Assembly (NCBI RefSeq): GCF_008040105.1
Contig: NZ_VRMG01000009.1
Coordinates: forward strand, 248,001 to 312,000
Length of the DNA stretch: 64,000 nucleotides
Direction of reading: 5' to 3'
From: Lacisediminihabitans profunda
GTDB lineage: Bacteria > Actinomycetota > Actinomycetes > Actinomycetales > Microbacteriaceae
Part shown: one piece after another, positions 18,034 through 27,325 of the stretch
How the letters are laid out: each line of letters opens with the position of its first letter
Position numbering within the stretch: the stretch's first letter is position 1
Translations under genes and position numbers: made by a program
Notes under the pieces: generated by a model
What the model was told of the DNA's origin: nothing
Seen by the model: only the letters and a program-made list of their open reading frames with translations
Databases searched by the model: none

Positions 18034-18111
18034 CGACCGATTCTACGTTTTCCGCGCTGAGTGGCCCCCGCCGTGTGGTTTCGAGAGGGGTGGGGACGTA
18101 GTCTGCTGTGC

Positions 18112-19074
18112 ATGGGAACGCCGATCGCGACGGGCGCCGAGACCGCCGCCTCGGCGGACTCCGCGCCTCTGCGCTCGACTTACGCGCCGCGCCATCCCGT
18201 CAGCCTGAGTCTCACCCTCCGGCCGCTCAGCCGTGGCAGCCAGGACCCGACCATGGTGTGGGACGGCTCCGGCGTCTGGCGAACCCTGCCGACCCCGGCC
18301 GGACCGGCCACCCTGCACCTCGCCCAGCGCGGCGGCGAAATCCGGGCCACCGCGTGGGGGGACGGCGCGGAGTGGGCGATCGCCGGGGTGCCGGAGCTGC
18401 TCGGCGGCGGCGACGACCCGGGCGATTTCGACGTGTCGCAGAACCCGTTTCTCGCTGACTCCCGGCGCCGCAATCCGGGGCTGCGGCTGCTTCGCACCGG
18501 CCTCGTCTTCGAGATGCTGCTCGCCGCGGTTCTCGAGCAGAAGGTCACCGGCCTGGAGGCGCGCCGGGCCTGGAGCCAGCTCATCCGCGCGCACGGCGAG
18601 CCGGCACCCGGTCCAGCCCCGACCGGCATGAGAGTCTTCCCGTCGCCGCGGGTCTGGCGGATGATCCCCTCCTGGGAGTGGCACAGGGCGGGCGTCGGCC
18701 CCCAGCGCTCACGCACGGCGCTCGCCGCGGCCGCCGTCGCCGCGGGCCTCGAGCGCACGCTTGCCGTCGGTCGGGGCGGGCCCGATGTCGTGGCGCGGCT
18801 GAGGTCGGTGCCCGGGGTCGGCGCCTGGACCGCGGCCGAGACGAGCCAGCGCTCGCACGGCGATCCGGACTCCGTGAGCGTCGGCGACTACCACCTGCCG
18901 GCGGTGGTCGGCTGGGCGCTCATCGGCAAGCCGGTCGACGACGACGGAATGCTCGAGCTCCTCGCCCCGTGGACCGGCCATCGGCAGCGGGTCATGCGGC
19001 TCATCGAGGCGAGCGGGTTCGCCAAGCCACGATTCGGGCCGCGGATGACCGTCCAGGATCACCGCTCGCACTGA
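18112..19074 (+). CDS. DNA-3-methyladenine glycosylase (AlkA-like HhH-GPD family)
   Basis: 320 residues from the ATG at 18112. A base-excision glycosylase that would remove alkylated bases. The helix-hairpin-helix reads LRSVPGVGAWTAAE (about 230-243), and the catalytic Asp is D259 in SVSVGDYHLPAVVG. An N-terminal domain with LRPLSRGSQDPTM-like sequence and LEQKVTGLEARRAW further support AlkA ancestry. It is divergent from trhO and followed at 14 bp by the thioesterase gene. Confidence 0.85.
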   Translation: MGTPIATGAETAASADSAPLRSTYAPRHPVSLSLTLRPLSRGSQDPTMVWDGSGVWRTLPTPAGPATLHLAQRGGEIRATAWGDGAEWAIAGVPELLGGGDDPGDFDVSQNPFLADSRRRNPGLRLLRTGLVFEMLLAAVLEQKVTGLEARRAWSQLIRAHGEPAPGPAPTGMRVFPSPRVWRMIPSWEWHRAGVGPQRSRTALAAAAVAAGLERTLAVGRGGPDVVARLRSVPGVGAWTAAETSQRSHGDPDSVSVGDYHLPAVVGWALIGKPVDDDGMLELLAPWTGHRQRVMRLIEASGFAKPRFGPRMTVQDHRSH

Positions 19075-19088
19075 GCTAGCGTGAAGCG

Positions 19089-19634
19089 GTGCACCTTCTC
19101 TTCAGGACCTTTCTCGTCTGGCTTCGCCGCAACCGCCGGGGACTCGACGTGCACGACGTCGGTCGGATCAGCTTCCGGGTACTGCCCACCGACCTGGACG
19201 TTCTCGGGCACATGAACAACGGCGTCTACCTCTCGATCATGGATCTCGGGAGAATGGACCTCATGCAGCGTTCCGGGGTGCTGCCCCGGCTGATGAAGGC
19301 GGGCTTCTATCCGGTGATGGCGGATGAGACCATCAGCTTCCGGCGATCCCTGCAGCCCTGGCAACGATTCAGCATTGAAACCCGCATTGTCGGTTACGAC
19401 GAGAAGGCGGTCTACGTCGAGCAGCGCGCTGTGGCCGGGGGAGAGATCTACGCGCGGGCGACGATGCGCTCGCGCTTCGTGCGGAAGACCGGCGGCACGG
19501 TGTCGACGGCCGAACTCGCCTCGGTGGCGGGAATCGACATCTCCGGCAGCACACTGCCGGCGTGGGTCACCCGCTGGGCGGCGGACGTCGCCCTTCCGCC
19601 CGCACGCGGATCGGCGCCGAGCGAGTGGGACTGA
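19089..19634 (+). CDS. Acyl-CoA thioesterase-like hotdog protein
   Basis: 181 residues, GTG start. The hotdog-fold signature DLDVLGHMNNGVYLSIMDLGRMDLM places it in the 4HBT-like thioesterase family; the Asp-x(6)-HMNNG segment is the usual active-site region. FYPVMADETISFRRSLQP and VYVEQRAV follow. No membrane anchor beyond a short basic-hydrophobic N-terminus. Substrate unknown. Probably co-transcribed with the AlkA-like gene. Confidence 0.82.
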   Translation: MHLLFRTFLVWLRRNRRGLDVHDVGRISFRVLPTDLDVLGHMNNGVYLSIMDLGRMDLMQRSGVLPRLMKAGFYPVMADETISFRRSLQPWQRFSIETRIVGYDEKAVYVEQRAVAGGEIYARATMRSRFVRKTGGTVSTAELASVAGIDISGSTLPAWVTRWAADVALPPARGSAPSEWD

Positions 19635-19640
19635 CCCGCG

Positions 19641-19832
19641 CTACTCGGCCGGCTGGTCCTTCGCCGACGGCTCGTCGAGCTCGCCGAGCGGACCTCCGCC
19701 GAAGTCGGCGGCTCCCGCGGCGTCCGCCGTCTGCTTGAGGAGTTCGTCCGCCGAGGCCTGAGCGGCCGCCGCTTCCGCTGCGTCCCCGGCCGCCGCACCG
19801 CCTTGGTTCGCAAACTGGTCGAATGTTGCCAT
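19641..19832 (-). CDS. Small Ala-rich acidic protein
   Basis: 63 residues, ATG at 19832 with a good GGGAGC site 7 nt upstream, so it is probably real. Composition is dominated by Ala, Asp, Glu and Gln (FDQFANQGGAAAGDAAEAAA), consistent with a soluble helical or disordered protein. No recognised family. It lies 90 bp downstream of the FAD oxidoreductase on the same strand and may be its distal operon member. Confidence 0.6.
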   Translation of the reverse strand: MATFDQFANQGGAAAGDAAEAAAAQASADELLKQTADAAGAADFGGGPLGELDEPSAKDQPAE

Positions 19833-19922
19833 CGCTTGCTCCCTGTTCGAGTACTGCTTCGAGAGAGCCTAGCCAGCCGCGGGCCGGTAGGTAAAGAGGC
19901 GGGCTGCATCCCACCGCCCGGG

Positions 19923-21473
19923 TCAGCGGCTCTCGAGCACCGCCATCGCCGCGTTGTGGCCCCCGATACCACTCACGCCGCCGCCGCGCCTTGCGCCGGC
20001 CCCGCAGAGCAGGATGCGCTCGTGAGTCGTCGCGACGCCCCAGCGCTCGGCCGGAGTCGCCGGCGCATCCGAATCGTCGGCGAACGGCCAGGACAGGGGG
20101 CCGTGGAAGATGTTGCCGCCCGGCAGGTGCAGGGCATCGTCGAGGTCGAGGGTGGTCTTCGTCTCGAGGCAGGGCCGGCCGGCCGCATCGGTCATCAGCA
20201 GGGGCTCCACCGGTTCGGCGAGCACCGAGTCCAGCGAGTCGAGCACCGCGCGGGTGAGAGAGGCACGCATCGCATCGTTGTTCTCCGGAGTAATCAGCCG
20301 ATCGGGCGTGTGTAGACCGAAAACCGTGAGCGTATGGGCGCCGGATGCCGAAAGCTCCGGAGAAAGGATGCTGGGGTCGGTGAGGGAGTGGCAGTAGATC
20401 TCGGCGGGCAGCGGGCTCGGCAGTTCGCCGGCGGTCGCCGATCGGTATGCCCCCTCCAGCTGCGAGTAGCCCTCGTTGATGTGGAAGGTGCCCCCGAACG
20501 CGGCGGCCGGATCCACGCCGGAGTCACGCAGGCGGGGAAGCCGTTCGAGCAAGAGGTTGACCTTCACTTGCGCGCCCTCCGGGCGCTCGGTCGGTCGGTC
20601 GCCGAGCAGCCGCGCGAGCACGTGGGGCGCGACGTTCGCGAGGATCGTGGTTGCCGCGATCGTCCGCTCGGCACCGAGATGACGGTAGCTCACCTCGCCG
20701 TCGGGGGTGAGGGCGGTGACCTCCGCGCCGGAGACGAGCGTGGCGCCGGCGTCGCGGGCGGCGTTCTCGAGGGCGCCGGTGACGGCGCCCATGCCGCCGG
20801 CCGGCACGTCCCAGTCTCCGGTTTCGCCGCCGATCACGTGGTAGAGGAAGCAGCGGTTGGCCGCGAGGGTCGCGTCGTGGGCCGGCGCGAAGGTGCCGAT
20901 GAGCGCGTCCGTGAGCACGACCCCGCGCACGAGGTCGTTCGCGAAGGTGCGTTCGATCACCTCGCCGATGGGTCGCTCGATGAAGTCGTGCCACGCGCGG
21001 TCGTCGTCGACCGCCCTTCGTGCTTCTGCCCGGGTCATCAGCGGCTCGCACACGCTCGGGAAGAGCCTGCGTGCGAGATGCGCCGTCCGCCCGTAGAACT
21101 CGTGCCAGGCGGTCGCGTCAGCCGCGGCGCCGACCGCCGCGAAGGACAGCGCCGTGGCCTCGGCGTCGCCGTTGTCGACGAGCAGGCCGCGGCTCGTGCC
21201 CGGCTCGGGCGTGTAGGAGGAGTAACGCCGGCGGAGCAGACGGATGTCGAGGCCGAGTTCCCGGATGATCCGAGCCGGCAGCAGGCTCACCAGGTAGGAG
21301 TACCGGGAGAGCCGGGCGTCGACATCCTCGAACGTCTGGGTGGAGACCGCGGCGCCGCCGAAGTCGTCGAGCCGCTCGAGCACGGTCACGGACTTGCCCG
21401 CCTGCGCGAGGTAGGTCGCGGCGACGAGGCCATTATGCCCGCCGCCGACGATCACGACGTCCCGGCCGCTCAC
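19923..21473 (-). CDS. Phytoene dehydrogenase-like / PYROXD2-like FAD oxidoreductase
   Basis: 516 residues from the GTG at 21473, which overlaps the MarR stop in GTGA; the longer in-frame extension lies inside the MarR gene. The N-terminus is DVVIVGGGHNGLVAATYLAQAGKSV-like (FAD-binding GxGxxG and ERxxxxGG). FHINEGYSQLEGAY and the C-terminal GGGVSGIGGHNAAMAVL match the NAD(P)/FAD oxidoreductases related to carotenoid desaturases. No carotenoid genes are nearby, so the substrate is unknown. Control by the adjacent MarR protein is likely. Confidence 0.85.
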   Translation of the reverse strand: MSGRDVVIVGGGHNGLVAATYLAQAGKSVTVLERLDDFGGAAVSTQTFEDVDARLSRYSYLVSLLPARIIRELGLDIRLLRRRYSSYTPEPGTSRGLLVDNGDAEATALSFAAVGAAADATAWHEFYGRTAHLARRLFPSVCEPLMTRAEARRAVDDDRAWHDFIERPIGEVIERTFANDLVRGVVLTDALIGTFAPAHDATLAANRCFLYHVIGGETGDWDVPAGGMGAVTGALENAARDAGATLVSGAEVTALTPDGEVSYRHLGAERTIAATTILANVAPHVLARLLGDRPTERPEGAQVKVNLLLERLPRLRDSGVDPAAAFGGTFHINEGYSQLEGAYRSATAGELPSPLPAEIYCHSLTDPSILSPELSASGAHTLTVFGLHTPDRLITPENNDAMRASLTRAVLDSLDSVLAEPVEPLLMTDAAGRPCLETKTTLDLDDALHLPGGNIFHGPLSWPFADDSDAPATPAERWGVATTHERILLCGAGARRGGGVSGIGGHNAAMAVLESR

Positions 21474-21979
21474 GCGGCGTCGCCGTGCAGTGCGGTGTCG
21501 CCCGCGGGCGCGTCCTCGTCGGCGGCGCAACCGATGGCGTCGACCACCCGGCCGGAGAGTCTGAGCAGCCGCTCGGCATCCTCCGGTTCGAGCGCGTCGA
21601 AGAAATACCGCCGCACCGCGGCGAGGTGGCCGCCAATCGCCCGCAGCACCGCGCGCCGCCCGTCGGGGGTGAGGCCGATCCAGGATCCGCGAGCGTCGGT
21701 CTCGCATTCGGCCCTCGCCACCAGCCCGCGTCTCTCCATGCGGGAGACGAGGTGCGACACGCGGCTCTTCTCCCAGCCGATGCCGGCGGCGATGTCCCGG
21801 CTTCTCAATTGGCGGTTCGGCGCGTCGTTGAGGGCGAAGAGCACCTCGTACTCGGAGGCCGAGAGGCCGGAGTCCCTCTGGAACTGCAGGTCGAGGGCAC
21901 GGTCGAGCCGCCGGCGCATCACGTAGAAGGCGCGCCAGACCTCCAGTTCGCTGTCGCTCAGGGCGTCGGACTCGCTCAT
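21470..21979 (-). CDS. MarR-family transcriptional regulator
   Basis: 169 residues with a winged helix: LSASEYEVLFALNDAP, RSRDIAAGIGWEKSRVSHLVSRMERRGLV (recognition helix) and a wing with ARGSWIGLTPDGRRAV. First gene of the unit with the FAD oxidoreductase (4-nt overlap). The inverted repeat 20 bp upstream of its ATG suggests autorepression. Confidence 0.92.
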   Translation of the reverse strand: MSESDALSDSELEVWRAFYVMRRRLDRALDLQFQRDSGLSASEYEVLFALNDAPNRQLRSRDIAAGIGWEKSRVSHLVSRMERRGLVARAECETDARGSWIGLTPDGRRAVLRAIGGHLAAVRRYFFDALEPEDAERLLRLSGRVVDAIGCAADEDAPAGDTALHGDAA

Positions 21980-21998
21980 TGCACCATTCTACTCAGTA

Positions 21999-22012
21999 GT
22001 TGATACATCAAC
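21999..22012. promoter_or_regulatory. Probable MarR operator
   Basis: GTTGAT-AC-ATCAAC: perfect 6-bp inverted arms with a 2-bp centre, in an AT-rich island 20 bp upstream of the MarR start. The site, with TTGAT half-sites, is of the size bound by MarR dimers. Confidence 0.6.
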
Positions 22013-22366
22013 CAATGGGGGATGACGTCGACGCATCACCACCCTGTCGAGAGAGGCTCTTCGTGTCGGGGAAGATCGGCAGCATCATCGGATCGGGGAA
22101 CCTCCACAACACCCACGTCGCGGGGAACGCCGTGTTCGACCAGACGGTGGCCCGGGCGGGCGCGCTCAAGCCCCTCCGGGGGACCGCGAGCGAGCTCGCC
22201 GCGGGCCTGATCCAGACGCCGGATTGCGCCGAGGCGGCCGGAATCGGCTCAACTGCACCGCCGCGGGTGCTCGGAATGGCGAACTTTTGCTTGCGGGGCC
22301 GCTGCACGCACGTGCCGTGCGCCCCGCGGCGGAACGCGCCGGTCGTCCCGCAAGTAGTCTCGTACC
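22013..22366. other. Gap between MarR and putA with no supported gene
   Basis: About 350 bp. Open frames exist on both strands (a 22000-22524 plus-strand frame, a 22008-22307 minus-strand frame), but none has a ribosome-binding site, a recognisable motif or a convincing start. It must hold the putA promoter; AGTAGTCTCGTACC just before the putA ATG may include a -10. The remainder could be a decayed gene. Confidence 0.4.
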
Positions 22367-25300
22367 ATGTCGACGTACGCGCCCGATTCGCCTCTGAGCC
22401 TCGACCCGTTGGCGGTGGAGGCCATCGCCACCGTCCGCCGCTGGCTCGCCGAGAGCACGGATGTCGCCCCCGACAAGTCCGCGGAACGCCTCGCCGGCGT
22501 GCTCAAGGACCCCCGGGGACTTGACTTCACGATCGGTTTCGTCGACCGGGTGGTGCGCCCGGAGGACCTGCGGGTCGCCGGCCGCAACCTCGAGCGGCTC
22601 TCCCGAGCGGTGCCGGCCTTCCTGCCCTGGTACATGCGATTCGTGATCCAGCTCGGCGGCGGCTTCGCCCCGCTCATCCCGTGGCCGATCGTGCCGATGG
22701 CCCGCGCCGTGCTGCGCCGGATGGTGGGCCACCTCATCGTGGACGCGACGCCCAAGCGCCTCGACAAGAGCATGTCCGCGCTGCGCGGATCCGGCATCCG
22801 GCTCAATCTCAATCTGCTCGGCGAGGCGGTGCTCGGCGACGAGGAGTCCGACCGCCGCCTGCAGGGCACGCGCGAGCTGCTCGAGCGCGACGACGTCGAC
22901 TATGTCTCGATCAAGGTGTCTTCGGTCTCCGCCCAGCTCTCGATGTGGTCGTTCGACGAGACCGTCGAGCGAGTCGTGGACCGGCTCACCCCGCTCTACG
23001 AACTCGCCGCGGTGTCCGCCACGCGCAAGTTCATCAACCTCGACATGGAGGAATTCCGCGACCTCGACCTCACGATCGCGGTGTTCAAGCGCATCCTGGA
23101 GCAGGGGCGACTGAAGAACCTCGAGGCGGGAATCGTGCTGCAGGCCTACCTGCCGGACGCCCTCGCGGCGATGCAGGACCTCACCGCGTGGGCGACCGCC
23201 CGGCGCTCCGCCGGGGGTGCCGGCATCAAGGTGCGCCTGGTCAAGGGTGCGAACCTCGCCATGGAGCACGTCGACTCCGTGATCCACGGCTGGCCGCTCG
23301 CCACCTACTCGACCAAGCAGGACACCGACACGAACTACAAGCGAGTGCTCGACTGGTCGCTGACCCCGGAGCGCACGGACGCGGTTCGACTCGGCATCGC
23401 CGGTCACAACCTCTTCGATGTGGCGCACGCGTGGCTTCTCGCCAAGGAGCGCCAGGTGGAGTCCCGGGTCGAGTTCGAGATGCTGCTCGGCATGGCCACC
23501 GGCCAGGCGGATGCGGTGAAGCGCGACGTGGGTGGCCTTCTGCTCTACACGCCGGTCGTGCACCCGGGCGAGTTCGACTCGGCGATCTCGTACCTCATCC
23601 GCCGCCTGGAAGAGAACGCGTCGAGCGAGAACTTCATGTCCGGGGTGTTCGAGCTCGCCCAGAACGAGACGGTGTTCGCCAGGGAGGCCGAGCGGTTCCT
23701 CGCGTCGGTGCGCGCCCTGGATCGTGCCGTCCCCCGCTCCAACCGGCGACAGGATCGCACCCTGCCGGTGCCGGCCAGGCCCATCGACGGCGCGCCGCGC
23801 GAGTTCTCGAACGAACCGGACACCGATCCCGCGGTCGCCGCGAATCGCGCGTGGGGGCGCGGCATCCTCGCCCGGGTCGCCGATTCCCGCCTCGGCATCG
23901 ACGGGATCGCCGCGGCCAGGATCACGGACCCCGCCGCGCTCGAGCGCCTGATCGCCGAGGCCGTGGCAGCCGGCACCGAGTGGGGCCAGCGCCGGGCGGA
24001 CACCCGGGCCACCGTGCTGCACAGCGCGGGGGAGGCGCTCGCCGCGGCGCGGGCCGACCTCATCGAGGTCATGGCGACCGAGACGGGCAAGACCATCGCC
24101 GAGGGCGATGTCGAGGTGAGCGAGGCGGTGGACTTCGCGCACTTCTACGCCGAGCGGGCCCGAGAGCTCGAGCGGGTGGAGCACGCGCAGTTCGTTCCGT
24201 CGAGACTCATCGTGGTGACGCCGCCGTGGAACTTCCCCGTGGCGATACCGGCCGGCTCCGTGCTCTCGGCCCTCGCCTCCGGAGCGGCGGTCGTCATCAA
24301 GCCCGCCCCGCAGGCGCGGCGCAGCGCTGCCGTTCTCGTGGAGGCACTCTGGGCGGGAGGCGTGCCGCGCGACGTGCTCCGGCTCGTGGACATCGAGGAG
24401 GGCGAGCTCGGCAGGCAGCTCGTGTCGGATCCCGCCGTCGACCGGGTGATCCTCACCGGGGCGTGGGAGACCGCACAGCTGTTCCGCTCCTGGCGCCCCG
24501 ACCTGCCCCTCCTCGCCGAGACGAGCGGCAAGAACGCCATCATCGTGACGCCGAGCGCCGACCTCGACCTCGCGGTGGCGGACATCGTGAAGAGCGCCTT
24601 CGGCCACGCCGGCCAGAAGTGCTCGGCGGCGAGCCTTGTGATCCTCGTCGGGTCGGTGGCCAGGTCCGAGCGCTTCCGGCGCCAGCTCGTCGACTCGGTG
24701 ACGACCCTCCGGGTGGGCTACCCGCAGGATCCGACCACGATCATGGGCCCCATCATCGAGCCGGCTCACGGCAAGCTCGACAAGGCACTCACGACCCTCG
24801 AGGAGGGCGAATCCTGGCTCGTGAAGCCGCGCTCGCTCGACGAGTCGAACCGGCTCTGGTCCCCGGGCGTGCGCGACGGCGTCGCCGCCGGCAGCGAGTT
24901 CCACCTCACCGAGTACTTCGGACCGGTGCTCGGGATCATGCACGCCGATTCGCTCGCCGAGGCGATCGAGCTGCAGAACGCGCCGGCCTACGGACTCACC
25001 GCGGGCATCCACTCGCTCGACGCCGACGAGATCGCGACCTGGCTCGACTCGGTCGAGGCGGGCAACCTCTACGTGAACCGCGGCATCACCGGGGCGATCG
25101 TGCGCCGACAGCCGTTCGGCGGCTGGAAGAGGTCGACGGTCGGCGCGAGCGCGAAGGCGGGCGGCCCCAACTACCTGCTCACCCTCGGCGACTGGCAGCC
25201 GGTCTTCCCCGAGCCGGGCACGAGCGTCGTGCTCGAGGGCCTGAGCGACCGCGTGGCGGCCGTGATCGCGGCCGCCCAGCCGGGCATGGAGTTTCTCGAA

Positions 25301-25861
25301 TTCGACCTCGTGCGGTCCGGCGCGGTCAGCGACCAGCAGGCCTGGGCTGCCGAGTACGGCGGCGCGCGAGACGTCTCGGGGCTCGTCGTCGAGCGGAACG
25401 TCTTCCGCTACCGACCGGTGCCGGTCACCGTTCGCCTGGCGGAGGGCGCCTCTCCGGCGCAGCTCGTGCGCGTGATCGCGGCGGCCAGCCTCGCCGGCTC
25501 CCCGCTGACGATCAGCTCGTCGGTGCCGCTTGCGGCCGGGCTCGTGCGTCTCTTCGGCGGTCCGGCCTCGCCGGTCGATGTCGGCGAGGTCGTCGTGGAG
25601 TCGGACACGCGCTGGCACGCGCGACTGCAGTCCGGCGAGGCGGCCGTCGGCAACGGCACCCCCGGCCGCATCCGGCTCATCGGCGGGGACAGGCTCGCCC
25701 TCGCTCTCGCGCTCGGCGGGGATCCGGATGTGGCGATCTTCGCCGGACCGGTCACCGTCTCCGGCCGGCTCGAGCTGCTCCCGTTCCTGCACGAGCAGGC
25801 GGTGAGCATCACCGCGCACCGCTTCGGCAACCCGGACCCGTCGACCGTCGTCGTGATCTGA
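22367..25861 (+). CDS. putA: Bifunctional proline dehydrogenase / L-glutamate gamma-semialdehyde dehydrogenase
   Basis: 1164 residues. It oxidises proline to P5C with FAD, then the semialdehyde to glutamate with NAD+, channelling the intermediate. The PRODH barrel spans about 100-440 (DYVSIKVSSVSAQL, FINLDMEEFRDL, GAGIKVRLVKGANLAME, LYTPVVHPGEFDSAISYL-like). The ALDH domain spans about 500-970, with catalytic Cys752 in GHAGQKCSAASLVIL and PPWNFPVAIPAGS. A C-terminal ALDH-like extension of about 190 residues follows. There is no N-terminal ribbon-helix-helix, so it is not a self-regulating PutA. Confidence 0.97.
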   Translation: MSTYAPDSPLSLDPLAVEAIATVRRWLAESTDVAPDKSAERLAGVLKDPRGLDFTIGFVDRVVRPEDLRVAGRNLERLSRAVPAFLPWYMRFVIQLGGGFAPLIPWPIVPMARAVLRRMVGHLIVDATPKRLDKSMSALRGSGIRLNLNLLGEAVLGDEESDRRLQGTRELLERDDVDYVSIKVSSVSAQLSMWSFDETVERVVDRLTPLYELAAVSATRKFINLDMEEFRDLDLTIAVFKRILEQGRLKNLEAGIVLQAYLPDALAAMQDLTAWATARRSAGGAGIKVRLVKGANLAMEHVDSVIHGWPLATYSTKQDTDTNYKRVLDWSLTPERTDAVRLGIAGHNLFDVAHAWLLAKERQVESRVEFEMLLGMATGQADAVKRDVGGLLLYTPVVHPGEFDSAISYLIRRLEENASSENFMSGVFELAQNETVFAREAERFLASVRALDRAVPRSNRRQDRTLPVPARPIDGAPREFSNEPDTDPAVAANRAWGRGILARVADSRLGIDGIAAARITDPAALERLIAEAVAAGTEWGQRRADTRATVLHSAGEALAAARADLIEVMATETGKTIAEGDVEVSEAVDFAHFYAERARELERVEHAQFVPSRLIVVTPPWNFPVAIPAGSVLSALASGAAVVIKPAPQARRSAAVLVEALWAGGVPRDVLRLVDIEEGELGRQLVSDPAVDRVILTGAWETAQLFRSWRPDLPLLAETSGKNAIIVTPSADLDLAVADIVKSAFGHAGQKCSAASLVILVGSVARSERFRRQLVDSVTTLRVGYPQDPTTIMGPIIEPAHGKLDKALTTLEEGESWLVKPRSLDESNRLWSPGVRDGVAAGSEFHLTEYFGPVLGIMHADSLAEAIELQNAPAYGLTAGIHSLDADEIATWLDSVEAGNLYVNRGITGAIVRRQPFGGWKRSTVGASAKAGGPNYLLTLGDWQPVFPEPGTSVVLEGLSDRVAAVIAAAQPGMEFLEFDLVRSGAVSDQQAWAAEYGGARDVSGLVVERNVFRYRPVPVTVRLAEGASPAQLVRVIAAASLAGSPLTISSSVPLAAGLVRLFGGPASPVDVGEVVVESDTRWHARLQSGEAAVGNGTPGRIRLIGGDRLALALALGGDPDVAIFAGPVTVSGRLELLPFLHEQAVSITAHRFGNPDPSTVVVI

Positions 25862-25882
25862 ACGGGGCGGGCACCCGCGGCC

Positions 25883-26896
25883 CTAGCGACCGACCAGGTC
25901 GGGATGGTGGATCGCCGCGACATCAGGATGGGCTCGGAGCCTGCTCTTGAGTCCGTTCTCTCCGTAGGTGGCGAAGATCGGGTTTGTCGGGTCGACGCTG
26001 ATGCCCGCCGCCTCCGCCCGGAGTTCGGCGGGCAGATCGAGCACCGGGATCGACGCGTCGAGGGCCGGGTTGAAGAAGAACGGGATCGATAGGCGATCCG
26101 AGCCGATCAACGGCGAGATCACGCGGTGCACCGTCGCCTTGAGGTAGCCGTTGGTCGCCACCTCCAGCAGTTCGCCGATGTTGACGACGAACGCCCCCGG
26201 CATGGGTGGGGCGTCGATCCACTCGCCATCCTTTTCCACCTGCAGGCCGGCCTTGCCCGGTTCGACGAAGAGGAGCGTGAGCACGCCGGAGTCCTTGTGG
26301 GCACCCACTCCCTGGCGCGGGGTGGGGTCCGACTTGCCCGGATATCGCACGATCTTGATGAGCGTGGCCGGGTCGGCCGCGAATCCCGCGTCGAACACGT
26401 GCTCGTCGGCCCCGAGGGCGACGGCCCAGGCCCGCAGAAGTCGAAGGCCGATCGCGGACAGCTCGTCGTCCCATAGCGTGATCACGGATTCGAGCTCGGG
26501 CAGGGCTGCCGGCCATTGGTTGGGACCCTGCAGCCGCCAGTAGTCGGCGATCCCGTCTCCGGTCGCCACCGCCGGCCGTTCCGGTCCGATGTCGACCTGC
26601 TCGCGCCAATCGACGGTGCCCCGGGTGAGTTCGCCGCCGACTCGGGTGTAGCCGCGGAAGTGCGGGCTCTTCAGGTTCTCGATAGCGAGCTTGTCGGCGT
26701 CCGGCAGGTCGAAGAATGCGCGGGCGGTGCGGATGACCGACTCCTGCAGCTCGACCGGAACGCCGTGCCCCACGAGGTAGAAGAAGCCGAAGTCGTGGGT
26801 GGCCTGCCGGAGCTCGGCCCGGAAGGCCTCCGCCTCCGGCCCGCCGGCATCCAGTCTCGAGAGGTCCAGAATCGGCAGGGTCGGCGCGGCGCTCAT
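25883..26896 (-). CDS. Isopenicillin N synthase-like 2OG-Fe(II) oxygenase
   Basis: 337 residues. The N-terminal DIOX_N region (LPILDLSRL, FGFFYLVGHGVP) precedes the jelly-roll core with iron ligands His and Asp in GAHKDSGVLTLL, the distal His in KATVHRVI, and the 2-oxoglutarate-binding RLSIPFF (R-x-S). The substrate is unknown. It is convergent with putA and has no operon partner. Confidence 0.88.
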   Translation of the reverse strand: MSAAPTLPILDLSRLDAGGPEAEAFRAELRQATHDFGFFYLVGHGVPVELQESVIRTARAFFDLPDADKLAIENLKSPHFRGYTRVGGELTRGTVDWREQVDIGPERPAVATGDGIADYWRLQGPNQWPAALPELESVITLWDDELSAIGLRLLRAWAVALGADEHVFDAGFAADPATLIKIVRYPGKSDPTPRQGVGAHKDSGVLTLLFVEPGKAGLQVEKDGEWIDAPPMPGAFVVNIGELLEVATNGYLKATVHRVISPLIGSDRLSIPFFFNPALDASIPVLDLPAELRAEAAGISVDPTNPIFATYGENGLKSRLRAHPDVAAIHHPDLVGR

Positions 26897-26968
26897 CGCC
26901 CCATTCTCGCCGCTGCGCTCGCGGCGGAGGTGAGTGTTACGCCCGGTTCCGGCCGGGCGGTGTCGGCG

Positions 26969-27325
26969 CTAGCCGCGAAGGGCGGCCGCGACGATCGCCA
27001 GCGCCTCCGCCTCGTCGACGCCGAGCTTGTGGACGCGGGAGGCGTAGTCGCGCGCGGCGACCTGCGCCTCCCGGTGCGCCGCATCCCCGTGCGCGCTCAC
27101 GAACGTGCCGTTGCGGCCACGGGTCTCGATGATCTGGTCCCGCTCGAGCTCGCGGTAGCAGCGCGCGACCGTGTTCGGGGCGAGCCCCAGGTCGTCGGCC
27201 AGCCGCCGCACGGTCGGCAGTTTGGCGCCGGGCGCGAACTCGCCGGTGCCCACCTTCTCGAGCAGCTGCACGCGCAACTGCTCGAACGGGGGAACGCTCG
27301 ACTTCGGGTTGATGACGAGGGTCAT
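26969..27325 (-). CDS. GntR-family regulator (YtrA type)
   Basis: 118 residues from the ATG at 27325. The wHTH PFEQLRVQLLEKVGTGEFAPGAKLPTVRRLAD-like region is followed by LGLAPNTVARCYRELERDQIIETRGRNGTF. Only a short C-terminal extension exists, as in the YtrA subfamily, which usually controls ABC transporters; none is adjacent here. Its ATG overlaps the stop of the RamB-like gene (ATGA), so the two regulators are co-expressed. Confidence 0.88.
   Translation of the reverse strand: MTLVINPKSSVPPFEQLRVQLLEKVGTGEFAPGAKLPTVRRLADDLGLAPNTVARCYRELERDQIIETRGRNGTFVSAHGDAAHREAQVAARDYASRVHKLGVDEAEALAIVAAALRG

Noticed and set aside
22166-25819. 1217-residue minus-strand ORF opposite putA
   Set aside because: Shadow frame; putA shows both catalytic domains with all motifs on the plus strand.
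26940-26959. CGCCCGG/CCGGGCG hairpin as a terminator after the GntR gene
   Set aside because: Short 7-bp stem in GC-rich DNA without a T-run; could be chance.
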